A stretch of 64,000 nt of DNA from Rhodobacterales bacterium LSUCC0387 (GCA_015689775.1 WVSR01000001.1:1055501-1119500), one strand, 5' to 3'. Positions 26,331 to 34,936 are shown, numbered from the stretch's first letter. Program-made: numbers and translations. Notes: generated by a model not told the origin, from the letters alone.

Positions 26331-27374
26331 GTGACGGTCCGCAGAATATTCCACATCCAGCCCGGGACGGACGGAGGGACGGAGCGCTTCTTCGTGACGC
26401 TGTCTGACGCCTTCGCGGAGCAGGGCATTGAGCAGGCTTTCGCCATTCGTCCGGGGCGCGCGTGGCGGCACGAGGTGGAGGGATTTGGCGCAATCCGAGA
26501 GGGTCAGTTCCTACGGCGCACGCCGCGGGGGATGTTTGACCTGTGGCGCATCCACGGTGCCATTCGCGCGTTTCGGCCCGACGCGGTTATGGCGTGGCGG
26601 GCACCTGCGGCTCGATTGATCCCGCGGGACGTGGCGGCAGCAAAAATTGTCCGCCTCGGCGACTACCCGCGCCACGTCCGCCACTTCGCGGGTCTCGACG
26701 CCGTCGTGTGCAATAACCCGAGCATTGCCCGCCACATTGAGGGCTTGGGGTGGAGTGGGAGCGCACCGATTATATCGAATTTCTCTCGCCCTGTGGCAGG
26801 TGCTCCGGTATCGCGTGCGGAGCTTCACACGCCGGAGGGTGCGTTTGTCGTATGTGGCGCTGGTCGGTTTACCAAGGTGAAGGGGTTTGACCTGCTGATT
26901 GAGGCCATCGCGCAAGTCCCGGGCGTGTATCTGTGGCTGGTGGGCGACGGGCCGGAGGCGGAGGCACTGTTGTGGCAGGCGGAGGACTTGGGGGTGTCTG
27001 ACCGCGTGCGATTTGCGGGTTGGCGGGAGGATCCGACGGAGGTCATTGGGGCGGCCGACGCTTTTGTCCTGCCGTCGCGCGACGAGCCACTGGGGAATGC
27101 CCTCATTGAGGCGTGGCGCGTGGGCGTGCCGTCTGTCGCGAGTATGACCGACGGGCCGAATTGGTATGTTGAGGATGGGCGGGATGCTCTCCTGGTACCG
27201 GTGGGGGACGCCGGAGCCATTGCCGGCGCACTGCGGCGGTTGGTGGATGATGCTGGCCTGAGGGGGCGGCTGGTGGAGGGAGCGCGAACCACTCTTTCGC
27301 AGAGATTTGACCGCGGTGGCGTGGTGGACGCGTATTTGGAGTTGTTCGATGGGATTAATGCCTGTCGGAAGTGA
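26331..27374 (+). CDS. Glycosyltransferase family 4 (GT-B)
   Basis: 347 residues from a GTG at 26331. C-terminal Rossmann domain with VVCGAGRFTKVKGFDLLIEA, WLVGDGPEAEAL, and the donor-binding E-x7-E motif within PSRDEPLGNALIE. It transfers a sugar from a nucleotide donor to a growing glycan at the cytoplasmic face. The N terminus (HIQPGTDGGTERFFVTLSDA) is the usual GT4 acceptor side. Strikingly GC-rich compared with the polysaccharide genes after 28 kb, so it probably has a different origin. Confidence 0.9.
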   Translation: MTVRRIFHIQPGTDGGTERFFVTLSDAFAEQGIEQAFAIRPGRAWRHEVEGFGAIREGQFLRRTPRGMFDLWRIHGAIRAFRPDAVMAWRAPAARLIPRDVAAAKIVRLGDYPRHVRHFAGLDAVVCNNPSIARHIEGLGWSGSAPIISNFSRPVAGAPVSRAELHTPEGAFVVCGAGRFTKVKGFDLLIEAIAQVPGVYLWLVGDGPEAEALLWQAEDLGVSDRVRFAGWREDPTEVIGAADAFVLPSRDEPLGNALIEAWRVGVPSVASMTDGPNWYVEDGRDALLVPVGDAGAIAGALRRLVDDAGLRGRLVEGARTTLSQRFDRGGVVDAYLELFDGINACRK

Positions 27375-27453
27375 CGACGGGGCTGGCACGCGCCGCTCGA
27401 TCTTTGGGGCATTTTAGAGCACTACAACCTTAAGGTGAATTTGGCTTCGTTTA

Positions 27454-27946
27454 GGAAAATCATTACAAGAGACTGTCGAGGCGCTTGATGGCCTTGCGGC
27501 GATCTGAGATTGTCGCGTTGAGGGTGTCTGACGTTGACTGGAATGATGTAGGGTCTGCGCGTGTGCTTGTCAGGCGTGGCAAGTCGGACCAATCGGCGCG
27601 AGGCAGGGTGGTGTGGCTCACAGCTACTTCGGTGCTGGTGTTGAGAGAGTGGTTGGATCAGCGCAACGGTGAGCAGTTTTTGTTTGGGCCCGTCTACGGT
27701 AACGTGGTGATTGATCGAGTTCTCAACCCAGTTTCTTTACAGCGTGCCATAAAGCGTTGCCTGCAAGAAATTGGTCGTGACAAGTACTTCTGCTACACTG
27801 GACATGCTCTGCGTGTGGGCGCCGCTCAGGAGTTGCTAAGGATGGGACGTGACACTGCTGGTATCATGCGGGCTGGTGGATGGAAGTCAGTGTCGACGCT
27901 GGCGCGTTACCTCGAACGAGCCGAACACTCAGTATGGTGTGGTTAG
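27454..27946 (+). pseudogene. Truncated tyrosine recombinase (integrase) - catalytic domain only
   Basis: The open frame begins after TAG at 27452-27454 and encodes about 163 residues; the first usable start is TTG 27485 or ATG 27488. It carries the C-terminal catalytic core of phage/XerC-type integrases: ALRRSEIVALRVSDVDW (Arg I), HALRVGAAQELLRMG (His-x-x-Arg), AGGWKS (Trp in place of His III) and the nucleophile region LARYLERAEH. The N-terminal arm and core-binding domains are absent. It is therefore probably a dead recombinase marking an old integration edge. Confidence 0.8.
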
Positions 27947-28005
27947 AAGGCTTAGAAATAAAGATGGCGTTCAATTTTTGTAGTTACAAATTTGGAAAGC
28001 GTGAT

Positions 28006-28027
28006 ATATGCTCAAATTTGAGCATAT
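28006..28027. promoter_or_regulatory. Perfect 22-bp palindrome upstream of the EPS regulator, probable operator
   Basis: Half-sites ATATGCTCAAA and TTTGAGCATAT are exact reverse complements with no spacer. It lies 85 bp before the start of the MarR-type EPS regulator. MarR proteins bind such dyads as dimers, so autoregulation or control of the polysaccharide locus is a reasonable inference. Confidence 0.6.
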
Positions 28028-28076
28028 GATTCAATTGTTTCACCTTTCCGGATTTGCGTGGTGGCGTAGTGTTTTG

Positions 28077-28094
28077 AGCTACCGTGCGGTAGCT
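28077..28094 (+). promoter_or_regulatory. Inverted repeat containing a GCGGTAGC core
   Basis: AGCTACCG-TG-CGGTAGCT, an 8-bp perfect stem with a 2-nt centre, 18 bp upstream of the regulator start. The right half contains GCGGTAGC, the core of the ops/JUMPstart element that recruits RfaH-type antiterminators to long polysaccharide operons in gammaproteobacteria. The match is partial; it could equally be a second operator. Confidence 0.35.
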
Positions 28095-28111
28095 ATGAAG
28101 TCCATAGTATA

Positions 28112-28489
28112 ATGGCCAGTACCCGCGATTTTAGGGCTCTCCGAAATACTTTCCAGTCTATGCGGCTGATACATCAAGAAGCTGGCATTTCTACCCGTAA
28201 GCTTGCTGAGCGCCTACAGATATCCAATGGCGCCGCATATTACGTTTTGAAGTCGTTGATTGAGAAAGGCTACGTCAAGGCTGAGAACTTCAGCAACAGT
28301 AACAATAAACTAGGTTACTCGTATTTTCTTACCCCCACTGGGCTGCGAGAAAAGTCTGCATTGGCATCCCAATTCATTGCGCTAAAGCGCAAGGAGTATA
28401 ACACTTTGAGAGCTGAACTTGAGTCGCTTGAGCGTGAGTTTGAACGCAGCGCGAGTGTCACCAAAAAATGTTTGGCTCCAGAAGCCTGA
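28112..28489 (+). CDS. MarR family EPS-associated transcriptional regulator
   Basis: 125 residues. A winged helix-turn-helix (STRKLAERLQISNGAAYYVL, then SLIEKGYVKAENFSNSNNK) with LGYSYFLTPTGLREK is followed by a C-terminal coiled segment (LKRKEYNTLRAELESLEREF). This is the small family of MarR-like proteins found at the start of exopolysaccharide loci in proteobacteria. It is the first gene of the large surface-glycan locus, preceded by a perfect palindrome, so it probably controls the locus and itself. Confidence 0.9.
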   Translation: MASTRDFRALRNTFQSMRLIHQEAGISTRKLAERLQISNGAAYYVLKSLIEKGYVKAENFSNSNNKLGYSYFLTPTGLREKSALASQFIALKRKEYNTLRAELESLEREFERSASVTKKCLAPEA

Positions 28490-28596
28490 ACCTGAATTAG
28501 TAATTTATATAAGGCCATTGTTTAAAATGATAAAAATCAAAAGCTGTTCTCTGCGGCCTAGGTTTCTTCTGCAAGCTCATATATCTAGTACTATTC

Positions 28597-30372
28597 GTGG
28601 CTGAGTTAATAAATTTGCTTTCGCGTCTTTGGGCACACATTTCGCCCAAGAGAAGAGCTCAGACCGCTACACTTTTTGTTGTCATGATTGCGGCCTCCTT
28701 CGCAGAATTAGTCAGCATTGGTATGGTTGTTCCATTCTTAGGTGTTTTGACTTCACCTGAATTGGTATTCGAGTATAGGCCTGTCCAGCCCTTGCTGGAA
28801 TTTTTTGATTTGACGGATCCGCAAGATTTGCTCCTTCCAACAACTCTGGCATTTGTTGCAGCTGTAGTTCTTGCAGCCGGTACTCGATTTTTACTGGTCT
28901 GGTTGCAAGCCAAAGTGAGTTTAGCCATCGTCAATGAATTGGCTACTAACGCTTATCACAGGACTTTGAATCAACCATATTCTGTACATATTTCACGGAG
29001 TAGTAGTGAAGTTATATCAGGTATTCTGAGCAAAGTTAGTGGTGCCTTAGGTAACACCTTGGCTGCCGTTTTGGTAATTATAAGTTCACAGGTGATCTTA
29101 ATTACAATATTAATCGCGTTGATCGCAACTAATCCAGTTCTCGCCTTATCTTCCCTCATTGCCTTCGGATCAGCCTATCTAGTAATTTTTCTGCTAGTGA
29201 AAAAAAGATTGGCAAGCGATAGCGTTTTGATGAATATCGCATCAACAGAAGTGGTCAAAGTTCTACAGGAAGGTCTAGGAGGCATACGCGACGTGCTATT
29301 GGATGGTACCCAGACCCTCCACAGTAGTGCTTATCGTCATGCTGACGCCAACTTGAGAAAAGCTCAAGCCAGCATTCAAGTCGCAAGCATTGGACCTAGG
29401 TTCCTGATTGAAGCCCTTGGTATGGCGGTCATTGCAACTATTGCATACTTTCTGGCTTCGCAGCCTGGTGGATTTTTAACAGCGGTGCCGGTAATGGGCG
29501 CTTTGGCACTTGGCGCTCAAAGAGTTTTGCCGTTGTTGCACCAGTCTTATGCAAGCTGGAGCCAGATACTGGGAAATAGCGATTCTTTGCGGGATGCTTT
29601 GGATCTATTAGATCAGCCTATTAACGAAGGTTCTGGGTCACTCCCAAATATTACAGAAGTTAAGTTTAATAAGGCGATAAAACTTGACCGTGTTGGATTT
29701 CGCTATTCTATGCAAGATCCCAGTACCATTTCACGATTGAGCATTTCTTTGCCGAGAGGGTCGCGAACCGGTATTATTGGCTCAACTGGTAGTGGAAAAA
29801 GTACCCTAGTTGATATTGTTATGGGGCTGCTACAGCCGACCGAGGGTTGCTTGATGATCGACGATCAAAAGATTGTTGATGCTAATCGTAGGGCATGGCA
29901 GCGACGTATTGCTCACGTGCCTCAATCAATTTTTTTGTCTGATGCAACGATTGCGGAAAATATTGCATTTGGAGTTCCTCGTGAAAAAATTGATCATGAA
30001 CGTGTTGTTGTTGCAGCACAGCAAGCTCAAATTTCTCAAACCATAGAGACTTGGCGTGAACAATATCAGTCCGTTGTTGGAGAAAGGGGGGTGAAACTGT
30101 CTGGAGGACAGCGGCAAAGAATTGGGATTGCGCGAGCTCTTTATAAACAAGCGGATGTTATAATATTCGATGAGGCAACAAGTGCACTTGATAATGAGAC
30201 TGAGCATGCGGTCATGGAGGCAATAGATGGGCTAGGTGACCAGCTCACAATTGTTATTGTAGCCCACCGCCTAACGACACTTCGGAATTGCACCCAGATA
30301 ATTGAGTTAAAGAACGGCAAGTTGCACTGGGTGGGGCGCTATCAAGATATTATTGACAAGTCAGTCAGTTAG
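28597..30372 (+). CDS. ABC transporter, fused permease and ATPase (PglK/MsbA-type flippase)
   Basis: 591 residues. Six membrane helices in residues ~20-320, then an ATPase domain: Walker A GSTGSGKST, Q-loop HVPQSIFL, signature LSGGQRQRIGIARAL, Walker B VIIFDEATSAL and H-loop VAHRLTT. The N-terminal pattern (FAELVSIGMVVPFLGVL) resembles PglK, the flippase for lipid-linked oligosaccharides. Its place at the head of a glycan locus fits flipping of an undecaprenyl-linked glycan. The start is a GTG at 28597 with no clear ribosome site. Confidence 0.88.
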   Translation: MAELINLLSRLWAHISPKRRAQTATLFVVMIAASFAELVSIGMVVPFLGVLTSPELVFEYRPVQPLLEFFDLTDPQDLLLPTTLAFVAAVVLAAGTRFLLVWLQAKVSLAIVNELATNAYHRTLNQPYSVHISRSSSEVISGILSKVSGALGNTLAAVLVIISSQVILITILIALIATNPVLALSSLIAFGSAYLVIFLLVKKRLASDSVLMNIASTEVVKVLQEGLGGIRDVLLDGTQTLHSSAYRHADANLRKAQASIQVASIGPRFLIEALGMAVIATIAYFLASQPGGFLTAVPVMGALALGAQRVLPLLHQSYASWSQILGNSDSLRDALDLLDQPINEGSGSLPNITEVKFNKAIKLDRVGFRYSMQDPSTISRLSISLPRGSRTGIIGSTGSGKSTLVDIVMGLLQPTEGCLMIDDQKIVDANRRAWQRRIAHVPQSIFLSDATIAENIAFGVPREKIDHERVVVAAQQAQISQTIETWREQYQSVVGERGVKLSGGQRQRIGIARALYKQADVIIFDEATSALDNETEHAVMEAIDGLGDQLTIVIVAHRLTTLRNCTQIIELKNGKLHWVGRYQDIIDKSVS

Positions 30373-30384
30373 GTCCTTGGTTTG

Positions 30385-30936
30385 GTGGCCAGCAGACAAC
30401 CAGCCTTGTTCCTTGATCGCGATGGTGTGATTAACGTTGACTATGGTTACGTACACAGCTCTGAAAATTTTCATTTTGTGGAAGGTATTTTCGATGTTGT
30501 GCACACTGCCTGCACTCAAGGCTATAAAATCGTGGTCGTAACCAATCAGGCGGGAATTGGGCGCGGCCTTTACAGCGAAGAGAACTTCCTCACTCTTACA
30601 GAATGGATGTGCCGTCGATTTACAGAAGAAAAAGCGCAAATCGATCGCGTATATTTTTCGCCTTACCATCCTACTGAGGGCCTAGGTGAATATAGGCAAG
30701 ATCATGCCTCACGAAAGCCGCGTCCAGGAATGCTGCTGCAGGCTAAGCTCGAACTCAGTATTGACATGGCTGGCTCAATTCTGATCGGCGACAATTTAAG
30801 CGATATGAAGGCCGGTATTGCTGCTGGTGTCGGTACGAACCTTTTATTGAGTGACAAAAGCGAGGCAAATGCTGTCATGGAAAAATGCTTGCGAATAGAG
30901 TCTCTTTATGAGGCACTACCTTTTCTCATTACTTGA
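30385..30936 (+). CDS. gmhB: D-glycero-D-manno-heptose 1,7-bisphosphate 7-phosphatase
   Basis: 183 residues from the GTG at 30385 (TTG at 30382 also possible). HAD-type phosphatase: nucleophile motif ALFLDRDGVINVDYGYV, the VTNQAGIGRG motif II, the KPRPGML substrate loop and GDNLSDMKAGIAAG motif IV. The expected Cys/His zinc loop is present only in degenerate form (YFSPYHP). It removes the 7-phosphate in heptose-nucleotide synthesis. The next gene in the pathway, hddC, starts 3 nt downstream. Confidence 0.9.
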   Translation: MASRQPALFLDRDGVINVDYGYVHSSENFHFVEGIFDVVHTACTQGYKIVVVTNQAGIGRGLYSEENFLTLTEWMCRRFTEEKAQIDRVYFSPYHPTEGLGEYRQDHASRKPRPGMLLQAKLELSIDMAGSILIGDNLSDMKAGIAAGVGTNLLLSDKSEANAVMEKCLRIESLYEALPFLIT

Positions 30937-30939
30937 GGT

Positions 30940-31662
30940 TTGGGAGATGCTGATTTGAAGTTACTTGTTTTGGCTGGTGGATTTGGTACCCGCTTGCAAT
31001 CCGTACTGTCTGGTACGCCTAAAGCTTTGGCGAACATTGAAGGTGTGCCATTTCTCGCACTGCAACTTGAGAACTGGGTTTCTCAGGGAGTTCAGTCGTT
31101 TGTTTTCCTTTTGCATCACCAAGCTGACGACATTATCGATTTTCTAAGTGGAGTAGAGGGCACACTGCTTCGAGGCTGCGAGGTGGTGACCCTGGTGGAG
31201 CCCGAACCTTTGGACACTGGTGGCGCTGTGGGATATGCTGTCACGGAGTTGGGGCTAGAAGAAGATTTTTTGGTTGTGAATGCTGACACTTGGCTGGGCT
31301 CGGGAATTCGGATGTTGGAAATGTCTTGTGCGCCCGCAATCGCAGTAGTTCATTTGGATAATGTTCACCGTTATGGCGTGGTAGAAATTGAACATAAACA
31401 CAGAGTTGCCGCGTTTCAGGAGAAGAATGCCAAAGGGTCATCTGGCTGGATTAATGCTGGCCTTTGCCGGCTGAGTGCTGAAACCTTCAGGAATTGGGAT
31501 GGATCTAGCATTTCTCTCGAGAAACAGATATTCCCACACTTGGCAAGTAGCGGTAAACTTTCTGCCGTACCGATAACGGCTGATTTCATAGACATTGGTA
31601 TTCCTGAAGATTATCAAAAATTTTGCAGATGGTCTAAACAAGGCCGTGAAGATACATTTTGA
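30940..31662 (+). CDS. hddC: D-glycero-alpha-D-manno-heptose 1-phosphate guanylyltransferase
   Basis: 240 residues, TTG start at 30940. Nucleotidyltransferase signature [35 protein letters not shown] and a short C-terminal part without a left-handed helix. HddC-type enzymes activate heptose 1-phosphate with GTP. The assignment rests on the neighbouring gmhB, hddA-like kinase and gmhA. The stop overlaps the next start (TTGA at 31659-31662). Confidence 0.87.
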   Translation: MGDADLKLLVLAGGFGTRLQSVLSGTPKALANIEGVPFLALQLENWVSQGVQSFVFLLHHQADDIIDFLSGVEGTLLRGCEVVTLVEPEPLDTGGAVGYAVTELGLEEDFLVVNADTWLGSGIRMLEMSCAPAIAVVHLDNVHRYGVVEIEHKHRVAAFQEKNAKGSSGWINAGLCRLSAETFRNWDGSSISLEKQIFPHLASSGKLSAVPITADFIDIGIPEDYQKFCRWSKQGREDTF

Positions 31663-33047
31663 ACTTAGATAAATTCCTTATTTCTGAGCAGGCCACGCTT
31701 CGAGAAGCTCTGTCTTTAATCGAAGTCAACCATCATGGTGTAGTGTTTGCAAAAGATACCTTCGGACAGGTAACCGGAATTGCCACTGATGGAGACATAA
31801 GGCGGAAGTTACTTAATGGACTTACTTTGGATGACCACTTGTCCAAATGCATTAACACAGACTTCATCTTTGAAGCTCCTGCAACTACGCGTGAGGCATT
31901 ACTCAAAAAGCTCGACCAGCGTATTCGTGTTATTCCGATACTTGATGTAAATCGTTGCCTAGTTGGCGTGGTTAGTCGCGATAACTTGCCAGTAAAATCG
32001 GAGGAAGCCATCTTTGCGCGCGCAAGATCACCCGTCCGGATCAGCTTTGGAGGTGGTGGATCAGACCTTACTCATTTCTTTTCTGATAATAATGGCGCCG
32101 TAATCAACACAACCATATCTCTTTATAGTCACGCCACTCTTCGTATCCGAGACGATCAAAAAATAGCTATACATTCGCTCGATTTGCAGGACAATTTACA
32201 GGCTGATTGTCTTAGTGATGCACTGCAATCAGATGGCCGCTTCGGATTAGTAAAAGCCATATTGAGAACTGTGCAGCCTGATTTTGGGTTTGATCTATAC
32301 CTGCACTCTGATTTTCCAATGAGCTCCGGCCTGGGTGGGTCGGCGGTGGTATCCGCAGCTATCTTGGGATGCTTCAACCAGTTCAGGCTTGACCAATGGG
32401 ATAAGCACGAACTGGCAGAACTTGCTTTTCAGGCGGAGCGGCTGCACCTCAACATTGCTGGCGGTTGGCAAGATCAATATGCGACCGTGTTTGGTGGGTT
32501 CAACTTCATGGAGTTCAGGATGGATCAAAACATTGTTCATCCTCTCCGTATCCACCCTGAGATTTTGCTTGAGCTTGAGGAAAGCCTTGTCCTTTGTGAT
32601 ACGGGCATTACTCATAACTCTGGCGATATTCATGAGGATCAAAGGAGCCAGATGGACGACGCGTCCATTCGTCAACAAGTCCGTGCAAATGTTGAGTTGT
32701 CTTATCGGATCCGTAATCATTTGCTACGCGGTAATTTGATTGATTTTGGTCATTCTCTTGATCAGGCTTGGCGCTTAAAGCGTCAGTTTAGTAGCAAGAT
32801 TTCTACTGGCCATCTTGATCGTATTTACGATGGGGCGCGGGCCCATGGCGCCCTTGGGGGGAAATTGTTAGGAGCAGGAGGAGGGGGGTTCTTCGTATTT
32901 TACGTGCCGCCGTTCAGGAAACACGAATTGATGACATATCTCCAGGCATCAAAGCTGCACGTAACGCCTTTCCGCTTTGAACACGAGGGACTGCGTGCTT
33001 GGACTGTGCGCGAGCGTAAGAACCACCCAGAACAGGAAAGCTTATGA
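31659..33047 (+). CDS. hddA: CBS-domain / GHMP-kinase fusion, heptose 7-phosphate kinase-like
   Basis: 462 residues, TTG start. Residues ~5-115 are a CBS-domain pair (HHGVVFAKDTFGQVTGIATDGD, then RIRVIPILDVNRCLVGVVSR). Residues ~125-460 are a GHMP kinase: RSPVRISFGGGGSDLTHFF, ATP loop PMSSGLGGSAVVSAA and the C-terminal GGKLLGAGGGGFFVFY motif, as in D-glycero-D-manno-heptose 7-phosphate kinases. It makes heptose 1,7-bisphosphate for GmhB. CBS pairs usually bind adenine nucleotides, suggesting allosteric control. The fusion is unusual for HddA, which is normally about 340 residues. ATGA overlap with the next gene. Confidence 0.85.
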   Translation: MNLDKFLISEQATLREALSLIEVNHHGVVFAKDTFGQVTGIATDGDIRRKLLNGLTLDDHLSKCINTDFIFEAPATTREALLKKLDQRIRVIPILDVNRCLVGVVSRDNLPVKSEEAIFARARSPVRISFGGGGSDLTHFFSDNNGAVINTTISLYSHATLRIRDDQKIAIHSLDLQDNLQADCLSDALQSDGRFGLVKAILRTVQPDFGFDLYLHSDFPMSSGLGGSAVVSAAILGCFNQFRLDQWDKHELAELAFQAERLHLNIAGGWQDQYATVFGGFNFMEFRMDQNIVHPLRIHPEILLELEESLVLCDTGITHNSGDIHEDQRSQMDDASIRQQVRANVELSYRIRNHLLRGNLIDFGHSLDQAWRLKRQFSSKISTGHLDRIYDGARAHGALGGKLLGAGGGGFFVFYVPPFRKHELMTYLQASKLHVTPFRFEHEGLRAWTVRERKNHPEQESL

Positions 33048-34936
33048 AAATGAAAATCGCCCAATTTGAGATTGGCTCGGGGCGTACGTTTGTCATTGCC
33101 GAAATCGGTAATAATCACAACGGCAGTTTGGAGCGTGCGATTGAGCTTATAGATCTCGCTCTGGATGCAGGTGCGGATGCTGTAAAGTTTCAGATGCGTC
33201 ACCTTGACGAGGTTTACCGTCAGCGAACGTTACGCAAGGATGGAGAAGATTTAGGTACTGAATACGTGCTCGATCTTTTGACAAGATTTGAACTTACTGT
33301 GGACGAGCATCGGAAACTTGCGGATTATTGCCGTATCAAAGGTGCGCTTTATCTCTGTACGCCGTGGGATTCAGCCAGTGTGGACGTGTTAGAAACTTTT
33401 GGAGTTCCTGCATACAAAGTTGCTTCCGCTGACCTTACAAATCTACCATTGCTCGACCATTTAGCAAAAACGAAAAAGCCATTGATACTATCCACTGGAA
33501 TGAGTGCTCCGCAGGAAGTGGAAAATACAGCCGCATTTCTTCAAAAACGTAACGCTCAGTTTGCTTTATTGCATTGCAACAGTACTTATCCGGCGCCTTT
33601 GCATGATATAAACTTGAGATGGATGGAGCAACTTCACAAAATCCATTCGTTGATAGGCTATTCAGGCCACGAACGAGGGATAAATGTTACCTTAGCTTCG
33701 GTTGCATTGGGAGCTGTAATAGTCGAGCGCCATTTCACTTTAGATCGTTCGATGGAGGGTCCGGATCATGCAGCTAGTTTGACCTACTCGGAATTTAAGC
33801 GCTTGATCGAGGGGATCAGGGAGATTGAGGGCGCTCTGGGGGATGGCCAAGGCAGGGTCCTGTCTCAAGGAGAAATGATAAACCGCGAAAATCTTGGAAA
33901 AAGTCTAGTGGCGGCCTCAGCCCTTCCAAAGGGAACCAAACTTGCGCCTCACCATATTAAAGTTCGTAGCCCTGGCCAGGGCTTGTCTCCTCAGAAGTAC
34001 GACGCATTGCTTGGCAGGACGCTACAGCGAGACATGAGGGATGAAGACTTCTTCTATCCCTCAGACTTGACGGAAGTGAAAGTTGCCCCGCGCGCTTATC
34101 ATTGTAGTAGGCCTTGGGGAGTGCCTGTAAGATATCATGACTTTGACGAATACGTTGGTATGGTAAAGCCAGATCTTTGGGAATTTCATCTATCTTATTC
34201 CGATATGGATATTGATCCACACGATTTTCTCGAGGGAACCTACGAAGAACATTTTGTCGTACACGCGCCGGAACTTTTTGCGGGAAGTCGATTGATGGAT
34301 TTGGCAACACCAGATGAAGCCTACCGTGAGGATTCGTTGCGCGAAACTCAGCGCGTGATCGATATTACGCGGAGCCTTAAGCGATTTTTTCCAAAAACCG
34401 ATAAGCCTCTGATTGTTGCGAATATTGGCGGTTTCACGATGGATGAGCCGCTGCCTCCTGATGTAGTCACCAGCTACTACCAGCGTTTTGCAAAGAGTTT
34501 ATCTGAGCTTGATTTGGACGGGGTTGAAATCATTCCGCAAACAATGGCGCCATTTCCCTGGCATTTCGGCGGACAGCGTTATCAAAACCTTTTTGTGAGA
34601 ATTGAAGAGATCGTCCATTGGTGTGAAAAGTTGGGTCTGCGCATGTGTTTTGATGTATCACATAGCGCCCTTACATCTAATCACCTTGGTTGCGATATTT
34701 ACGAGTTCAGCGAGCAAATTGCACCATTGACGGCACACTTGCACCTTGGGGATGCAAAAGGCCTTAATGGCGAGGGGTTGCAGATCGGAGACGGGGACCT
34801 AGACTTTGCCCGCCTTGGTGCCATCCTACAAAAGGGATGCCCGACTGCATCATTCATTCCTGAGATTTGGCAGGGGCACAAGAATGGTGGTGAGGGTTTC
34901 TGGGTGGCCATGGAACGCTTGGAAAGAAATATATGA
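33044..34936 (+). CDS. neuB: NeuB-type sialic/nonulosonic acid synthase fused to a TIM-barrel sugar isomerase domain
   Basis: 630 residues. Residues 1-~280: NeuB barrel with FVIAEIGNNHNGSLERAIEL, DAVKFQ, LCTPWDSASVDVLETF, KVASADLTNLPLL, LSTGMS, LHCNSTYPAP, GYSGHERGI and ERHFTLDRSMEGPDHAAS. Residues ~285-345: antifreeze-like SAF domain (KSLVAASALPKGT, KVRSPGQGL). Residues ~355-630: AP-endonuclease-2/xylose-isomerase-type barrel, with VHAPELF, CFDVSHSAL, HLHLGDAKG and FIPEIWQGH supplying likely metal ligands. The N-terminal half condenses PEP with an aldose to an ulosonic acid. The C-terminal half may isomerise the precursor (inference). Confidence 0.9.
   Translation: MKMKIAQFEIGSGRTFVIAEIGNNHNGSLERAIELIDLALDAGADAVKFQMRHLDEVYRQRTLRKDGEDLGTEYVLDLLTRFELTVDEHRKLADYCRIKGALYLCTPWDSASVDVLETFGVPAYKVASADLTNLPLLDHLAKTKKPLILSTGMSAPQEVENTAAFLQKRNAQFALLHCNSTYPAPLHDINLRWMEQLHKIHSLIGYSGHERGINVTLASVALGAVIVERHFTLDRSMEGPDHAASLTYSEFKRLIEGIREIEGALGDGQGRVLSQGEMINRENLGKSLVAASALPKGTKLAPHHIKVRSPGQGLSPQKYDALLGRTLQRDMRDEDFFYPSDLTEVKVAPRAYHCSRPWGVPVRYHDFDEYVGMVKPDLWEFHLSYSDMDIDPHDFLEGTYEEHFVVHAPELFAGSRLMDLATPDEAYREDSLRETQRVIDITRSLKRFFPKTDKPLIVANIGGFTMDEPLPPDVVTSYYQRFAKSLSELDLDGVEIIPQTMAPFPWHFGGQRYQNLFVRIEEIVHWCEKLGLRMCFDVSHSALTSNHLGCDIYEFSEQIAPLTAHLHLGDAKGLNGEGLQIGDGDLDFARLGAILQKGCPTASFIPEIWQGHKNGGEGFWVAMERLERNI

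Noticed and set aside
26511-27389. A 292-codon minus-strand frame opposite the GT4 gene.
   Set aside because: The plus-strand protein has full GT4 motifs; the antisense frame is rich in Arg/Pro/His with no known motif, typical of a shadow of a GC-rich gene.
30385-30936. Possibility that the HAD gene is histidinol-phosphatase (HisB N-terminal domain).
   Set aside because: Motifs fit both, but no histidine genes are near and hddC, hddA and gmhA are, so GmhB is preferred.
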